This document shows positions 60,199-64,000 of a DNA stretch of 64,000 nucleotides, piece after piece. The stretch lies in assembly GCA_964592425.1 (NCBI GenBank), contig CAZQCG010000020.1, positions 1-64,000 of the forward strand, written 5' to 3'. The position numbers and the translations under genes were made by a program. The notes under the pieces were generated by a model, which saw only the letters and a program-made list of their open reading frames with translations, was not told where the DNA came from and made no database searches. Numbering within the stretch: position 1 is the first letter of the stretch; every line of letters starts with the position of its first letter. Source of the DNA: Viridilinea sp964592425. Its GTDB lineage: Bacteria > Chloroflexota > Chloroflexia > Chloroflexales > Chloroflexaceae.

Positions 60199-61748
60199 CG
60201 TCCCACACGTGCCCGCAGGGCACTCACAAAATAGCCCAGCGCCTCAAGCCGCAGGATGCTACCAAGCCCGAGGTAGAGCAAAGCACCTGTGCCGCCAGCC
60301 AGCAGTACCAGCAGCAGCGGCGGCCAGGTTCCTGCCACCAGCGTGATCGCCCACACAGCAACCGCCATCAGGCTCGCAGCCAGCAGCCCCTTGAGGGTCG
60401 CCTCGCCAAGGCGCAGGCCACCAAGGGGCACCACTCGTGTCAGCAGGGCATAGGTAATCAGGGCGTGGCCCAACCACTGCGCCGAGTTGCCCAGCACCAG
60501 GGCCAGGAAACCGATCCCGCTCCAGGCAAGCAGGGGCAGGGCCACCAGCAGATAGCAGCCAATTGCCGCACCCTGAATCAGGTTCGGCGTCAATGTATTC
60601 TTGCGCGCATAGAAGGCGAAGATCAGCACCTGGTCGATGGCCGCAGCAGGTAGCCCTGGCAGATAGAGCAGCAGAGCCAGGGCCGTCGCAGCCGTGTCAG
60701 CGGGGGTGAAGGCATTACGCTCGAAGATCAGCGCCGTGATCGGGCGTGCCAGCGCCGCCAGCCCCAGGGTTGCAGGCAGAATGAGCAAGAGGACGACCTT
60801 CAAGCCCATCGCCAGGGTCACCCGAAAAGCCGTCTCATCGGCGGTGGCACTCTGGCGCGAGAGCGTCGGCAAGACGGCCAGCGAGACTGCCGAGGCCACC
60901 AGGCCCAGGGGCAACTGGATGAGGGTGGTGGCATAACGCATCGTACTCAGCGCGGATGGGTAACCAGAGGCCAGCCAACGGTCGATCAGCGTACCAATGA
61001 TCGAGAAGGCGATCCCCAGGGCCACCGGCGCATAGAGACGCATGATCCGCCCCACCGCCGGGTGACCCTGGCCAAACGTAGGCCGCAACTGCGCCCCACG
61101 CAGCCCCGGTAATTGAAGGGCCACCTGGGCCAGCGCGCCAATCAGCGCCCCCGCCGCCAGGCTGTTGATGCCCAGTCGCCCCTGGAGCAGCACAATGCCC
61201 AGCACCATCCCCAGGTTAAAGACGACCATTGTAAAGGCTGGCAGCAGAAAGCGCCGCTGGGCATGCAGCACAGCCGTCACCAGGCCCGATAAACCCATCA
61301 GCAACACAGCGGGCAAGAGTAGCCGCAACAGCGGCGTGGCCAACGCCCGCAAGACAAGCTGGTCGGGCCGGGTCAGGGCAGCCACCAGCCACGGAGCCAG
61401 CATAATCGCCAGGGCCACCACCGCCGTCAGCGCAGCCATAGCGACGCTCAGCACCCCCGAGACGACACGCCAGAACTCGTCCTGCTCACCCTCGGCATAT
61501 TCCGAGAAGACCGGCACCAGAGCTGCGCTCACTGCGCCAGCAATCAGCATATCGTAGATCGTGCTGGGCACCGTCCAGGCGATCTGGAAGGCATCAACCT
61601 CGATCCCGCGCCCGAAATAGGCCGCAATGATCGGCTCGCGGATAAAGCCCACCAGCCGACTGGCAATACTGCCGAGGGCGATCAACAGGGCCGCGCTGAG
61701 CAGCGATCGTGGGGGAACGGACGTAGACTGGCTCGCTTCCTGACGCAT
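60195..61748 (-). CDS. murJ: Lipid II flippase MurJ/MviN family
   Basis: A 517-residue polytopic MOP-superfamily protein with about 14 membrane spans. Its N terminus LLSAALLIALGSIASRLVGFIREPIIAAYFG and the AFQIAWTVPSTIYDMLIAGAVSAALVPVF block are MurJ-type. It flips lipid II for peptidoglycan synthesis. It starts at ATG 61748, shortly after a terminator-like hairpin that ends the upstream LCP gene. Confidence 0.92.
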   Translation of the reverse strand: MRQEASQSTSVPPRSLLSAALLIALGSIASRLVGFIREPIIAAYFGRGIEVDAFQIAWTVPSTIYDMLIAGAVSAALVPVFSEYAEGEQDEFWRVVSGVLSVAMAALTAVVALAIMLAPWLVAALTRPDQLVLRALATPLLRLLLPAVLLMGLSGLVTAVLHAQRRFLLPAFTMVVFNLGMVLGIVLLQGRLGINSLAAGALIGALAQVALQLPGLRGAQLRPTFGQGHPAVGRIMRLYAPVALGIAFSIIGTLIDRWLASGYPSALSTMRYATTLIQLPLGLVASAVSLAVLPTLSRQSATADETAFRVTLAMGLKVVLLLILPATLGLAALARPITALIFERNAFTPADTAATALALLLYLPGLPAAAIDQVLIFAFYARKNTLTPNLIQGAAIGCYLLVALPLLAWSGIGFLALVLGNSAQWLGHALITYALLTRVVPLGGLRLGEATLKGLLAASLMAVAVWAITLVAGTWPPLLLVLLAGGTGALLYLGLGSILRLEALGYFVSALRARVGR

Positions 61749-61759
61749 AGCGTGGTCGG

Positions 61760-61790
61760 CATAAAAGATCGGGAGGGCCAGGCCCTCCCG
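61760..61790 (-). terminator. Terminator/attenuator between LCP and murJ
   Basis: On the minus strand CGGGAGGGCC-T-GGCCCTCCCG is followed by ATCTTTTAT. It ends 11 bp before murJ's ATG, so read-through or a promoter inside it must supply murJ mRNA. Confidence 0.65.
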
Positions 61791-61825
61791 CAAAGCTTCA
61801 GACAGCGCCAACCTACCAGGGCAAG

Positions 61826-62914
61826 CTACTGACCGCCAGCACTTGAGATTGCCTGGCCAGTGAACTGATGCACAATCCGTTTGAGCGCAGTAGGCTCAGC
61901 CCCAAAGGTCGCCGGGTCACGCAGGTCAACAATGACCTCTGCGTCGATTGCGTAGCGCAAGACGTTGTCGGGGCTAATGCCACGCGCAAAACCGGCCAGT
62001 TCAAGCATACGCGAACGGCTGAGATCCGTTTTCACATAATCACGCATAGCGCCGGTGTAATCATCAAAGCTGGTGAGTTGCTGGAGCAGCCCGCGCTCGC
62101 GGATGCGGTTGAAGATCGCCATCAACACCAACTGCTGGCGTTGAATACGCCCGAAGTCGCTGTCGGCGTGGCGCGTGCGTGCATATATCAGTGATCGTTC
62201 ACCATCCATCAGCTGTGATCCAGCCGCGAAGCGCACCTCCATGGTGCCGTAATCCTCAGTCGGATACTGCGGATCGTAGAGCGCCTGGGGCACATCGATC
62301 TTGATCCCGTCAAGCACATCGATCAGGGTGCGGAAGCCCTGAAAATTGATCAGCACAAAGTTATCCACGCGGATACCGAGCAACTCGGTGACTGTGGACT
62401 TGGCCAGCGCAGCCCCGCCGCCGGGGCCGAAGCGCTTTTCGCCTACGGTATAGGCGGCATTGATGCGCCCCTCACCAATCCCAGGGTAGCTTACCCAGAG
62501 ATCACGCGGCATCGAGAGCATACTGACCCGTCCGCTGTCGCGTTCGATACGCACGAGGATAAGCGAGTCGGTACGGGTTGGCTCACTATCTTCCGGACGG
62601 GCATCAGTGCCCATCAAGAGAATATTCAGCGTTGGGGCACTGAGGGGCGGCGGCTCAACCGCCGGTTCTACCGGCGCAGCGGCCGGCGCAGCAGCAGCAG
62701 GCGGCTCAGGAGCACTGGTATACCCATCAGAACTGATGGGGGGCTGAAGCGACTCTGACGTAGGCAGACTGATCGCCGCAGGCGTCACGATCATAGCGTT
62801 GATATTCGCAACAGCTTGGCCCCATTCAAAGGCGAGACGCAGCATCGTGGCTGTCATGATCAGGCTGATTGCGAGGAGGGCACCCCGTACCAGGTGCCGA
62901 CGAGAAAACGGCAT
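61826..62914 (-). CDS. LytR-CpsA-Psr (LCP) family cell-wall ligase
   Basis: A 362-residue membrane-anchored protein with one N-terminal membrane span (about 10-35), an Ala/Pro-rich linker and the LCP domain (about 92-290). LCP motifs are LLMGTDARPED, TRTDSLILVRI, LSMPRDLWVSYPG and ARTRHADSDFGRIQRQQ, with the Arg/Asp residues that bind pyrophosphate lipids. LCP enzymes attach secondary polymers to peptidoglycan. It lies just upstream of murJ. The region 62915-63201 ahead of it shows no gene; a weak TATAGT on its strand may be a -10. Confidence 0.9.
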   Translation of the reverse strand: MPFSRRHLVRGALLAISLIMTATMLRLAFEWGQAVANINAMIVTPAAISLPTSESLQPPISSDGYTSAPEPPAAAAPAAAPVEPAVEPPPLSAPTLNILLMGTDARPEDSEPTRTDSLILVRIERDSGRVSMLSMPRDLWVSYPGIGEGRINAAYTVGEKRFGPGGGAALAKSTVTELLGIRVDNFVLINFQGFRTLIDVLDGIKIDVPQALYDPQYPTEDYGTMEVRFAAGSQLMDGERSLIYARTRHADSDFGRIQRQQLVLMAIFNRIRERGLLQQLTSFDDYTGAMRDYVKTDLSRSRMLELAGFARGISPDNVLRYAIDAEVIVDLRDPATFGAEPTALKRIVHQFTGQAISSAGGQ

Positions 62915-63201
62915 ACCTCCCTATCTCCAGCAACTGAAGAGCCCGGATGTGCAACGTCATGCGCAATGGTGCGCTGAGCAAGCGGCCCGACTCTTCACGA
63001 TACGTCTGCGTAGGTCGCTTGAACTGGGCGTCGCTGTTCCGGCAAAGGCCGGCGACGGATCACCTGACAAAAGCTCTCACCCACGCTGTCGGTGCCAACT
63101 GCAGGATGGCCACAGTCACCGAGGGTGACTCTCGCAACACTGGCCTATATTCACTATACCACAGGTTGGGCATGCTTCAGAATCAGCCCTGCCCTGGGGG
63201 G

Positions 63202-64000
63202 TTAGCCCACCAGACCAACGTCGCCGCTGGTGATGGTATGCTCGGCCCCGGCGGCATCACGTACCAGCAGCGCCCCATTGCTGAGCACGGATTCCGCCCG
63301 ACCCTCAATCAGGCCGCCAGGTGTCTCGACACGCACCAGCTGTCCAGGCGTCACCAGGCGTTCACGCCAGGCTCCAAAGAGCGCCTCGGCCTCGCCAGCC
63401 TGCATATGGGTATACCAAGAGTCAAGCCGCTCAAGCAAGGCGCGCAGCAGATCGAGACGAGTGATCGGCAAACCTGCCGCTGCATGCAGACTGGTGGCAG
63501 GCATGCGGGTCAACTCGGGTGGCGGTGCCGCACTCAGATTGATCCCACAGCCGATGATCGCTGTCTCGACGCCAGCCTGCCCCAGGCCCACTTCGAGCAG
63601 GATGCCCGCTGCCTTGGCCCAGGCCCCCGAGGGCGCTACCGGCAGCAGCAGGTCATTGGGCCACTTGAGCGCCGGGCGCAGTGTACTCACCTGCTCAACC
63701 GCTTCACAGAGCGCCACGGCAGTCATCCAGACCAGTTGCACCGCCGCAGTGGGAGCCAGCCAGGTTGGGCGCAGGGCCAACGAGAGCAAGAGGGCCGTAC
63801 CGGGCGGGGCGACCCAGGTACGGCCCATGCGCCCACGCCCGGCCGTCTGCTCATCAGCAACCACCAGGGCTGGCAGATCGGCCGGGGCCAGGCGGGCCAA
63901 TTCACGGCGCGCCAGATCCATCGTTGAACCGACGCTGCCGTGACAGGTGACGGTACGCGGCAGCGTGCGTGCGGGCCAGGCAGCCAGAATGGCCTCCGGG
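63202..64000 (-). CDS. birA: Biotin--[acetyl-CoA-carboxylase] ligase, 5' end outside window
   Basis: The 266 readable residues contain the catalytic domain: CHGSVGSTMDLARREL, ADEQTAGRGRMGRTWVAPPG (biotinyl-AMP site), KWPNDLLL and GILLEVGL. The C-terminal SH3-like domain follows (GRAESVLSNGALLVRDAAG). The frame is open through the window edge, and the block before the internal ATG at 63921 is conserved family sequence, so that ATG is not the start. It would biotinylate carriers such as the 32513-33007 product. Confidence 0.92.
   Translation of the reverse strand, partial: PEAILAAWPARTLPRTVTCHGSVGSTMDLARRELARLAPADLPALVVADEQTAGRGRMGRTWVAPPGTALLLSLALRPTWLAPTAAVQLVWMTAVALCEAVEQVSTLRPALKWPNDLLLPVAPSGAWAKAAGILLEVGLGQAGVETAIIGCGINLSAAPPPELTRMPATSLHAAAGLPITRLDLLRALLERLDSWYTHMQAGEAEALFGAWRERLVTPGQLVRVETPGGLIEGRAESVLSNGALLVRDAAGAEHTITSGDVGLVG

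Noticed and set aside
63202..63921. ATG at 63921 as the birA start
   Set aside because: Conserved residues (CHGSVGST) lie upstream in the same open frame, which continues to the window edge.

Overview
The window is about 64 kb of a GC-rich bacterial chromosome that most resembles a filamentous Chloroflexota (class Chloroflexia). The assignment is inference, from the gene mix: a Ycf45/SpoIIIAA-type ATPase with an R3H tail, a DUF4230 protein, a thymidylate-synthase/MtrA-like fusion, a gingipain-type C25 peptidase, lamin-tail proteins, and many GC-rich intergenic hairpins. There is no rRNA, prophage, transposase or CRISPR array. One tRNA-Val (GAC) is present. Only the last gene (birA) runs off the window.

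Layout. 1-7.3 kb (+): a repeat-rich leader, then pdxS-pdxT (vitamin B6), a GNAT-like protein, the R3H ATPase, tmk, a c-di-AMP receptor (DarA type), a zinc-ribbon membrane protein and a P1-family peptidase. 7.6-16.8 kb: SWIM-SNF2 helicase (-), peptide-type ABC substrate-binding lipoprotein, CBS protein, a methyltransferase, MenG/UbiE, a DUF4230 protein and a degenerate response regulator (+). 16.9-18.6 kb: a beta-lactamase-fold hydrolase (-), a MITE-like element and a small HMA-fold protein. 18.5-28.4 kb (-): an operon-like set of acyltransferase-SGNH, YgeY-type hydrolase, a triple hairpin array, YgeW-type carbamoyltransferase, two PreA-like flavoproteins, a 110-aa unknown protein and a fused [2Fe-2S]-molybdenum hydroxylase. 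This resembles the anaerobic purine/urate degradation clusters of other bacteria. 28.5-32.1 kb: CBS protein, C25 peptidase and a Pro/Thr-rich LPXTG surface protein.

32.5-48.3 kb (-) is the centrepiece. It runs, in transcription order: acyl-CoA dehydrogenase, a roughly 3190-residue KS-AT-KS-(ACP)6-KR-DH megasynthase, an Sfp-type phosphopantetheinyl transferase, then acyl-CoA carboxylase carboxyltransferase, biotin carboxylase and biotin carrier. It looks like a self-contained unit for an unidentified lipid or polyketide, with its own extender-unit supply, carrier activation and possibly a desaturase or enoyl-reductase partner. All six carrier repeats have Thr where the phosphopantetheine Ser is expected. 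A perfect 16-bp palindrome lies between a TATAAT box and the first gene.

48.7-64 kb: map and small proteins, cysK with a clear promoter, dcd beside the thymidylate-synthase-like fusion, a nucleotide-sugar epimerase, a lamin-tail protein, tRNA-Val, CCA-adding enzyme, ECF sigma/anti-sigma pair, MurJ, an LCP ligase and 5'-truncated birA. The biotin ligase could serve the biotin carrier of the lipid cluster, and tmk, dcd and the TS-like protein all belong to dTTP supply.

No database search was possible. Family assignments rest on motifs read in the translated sequence.
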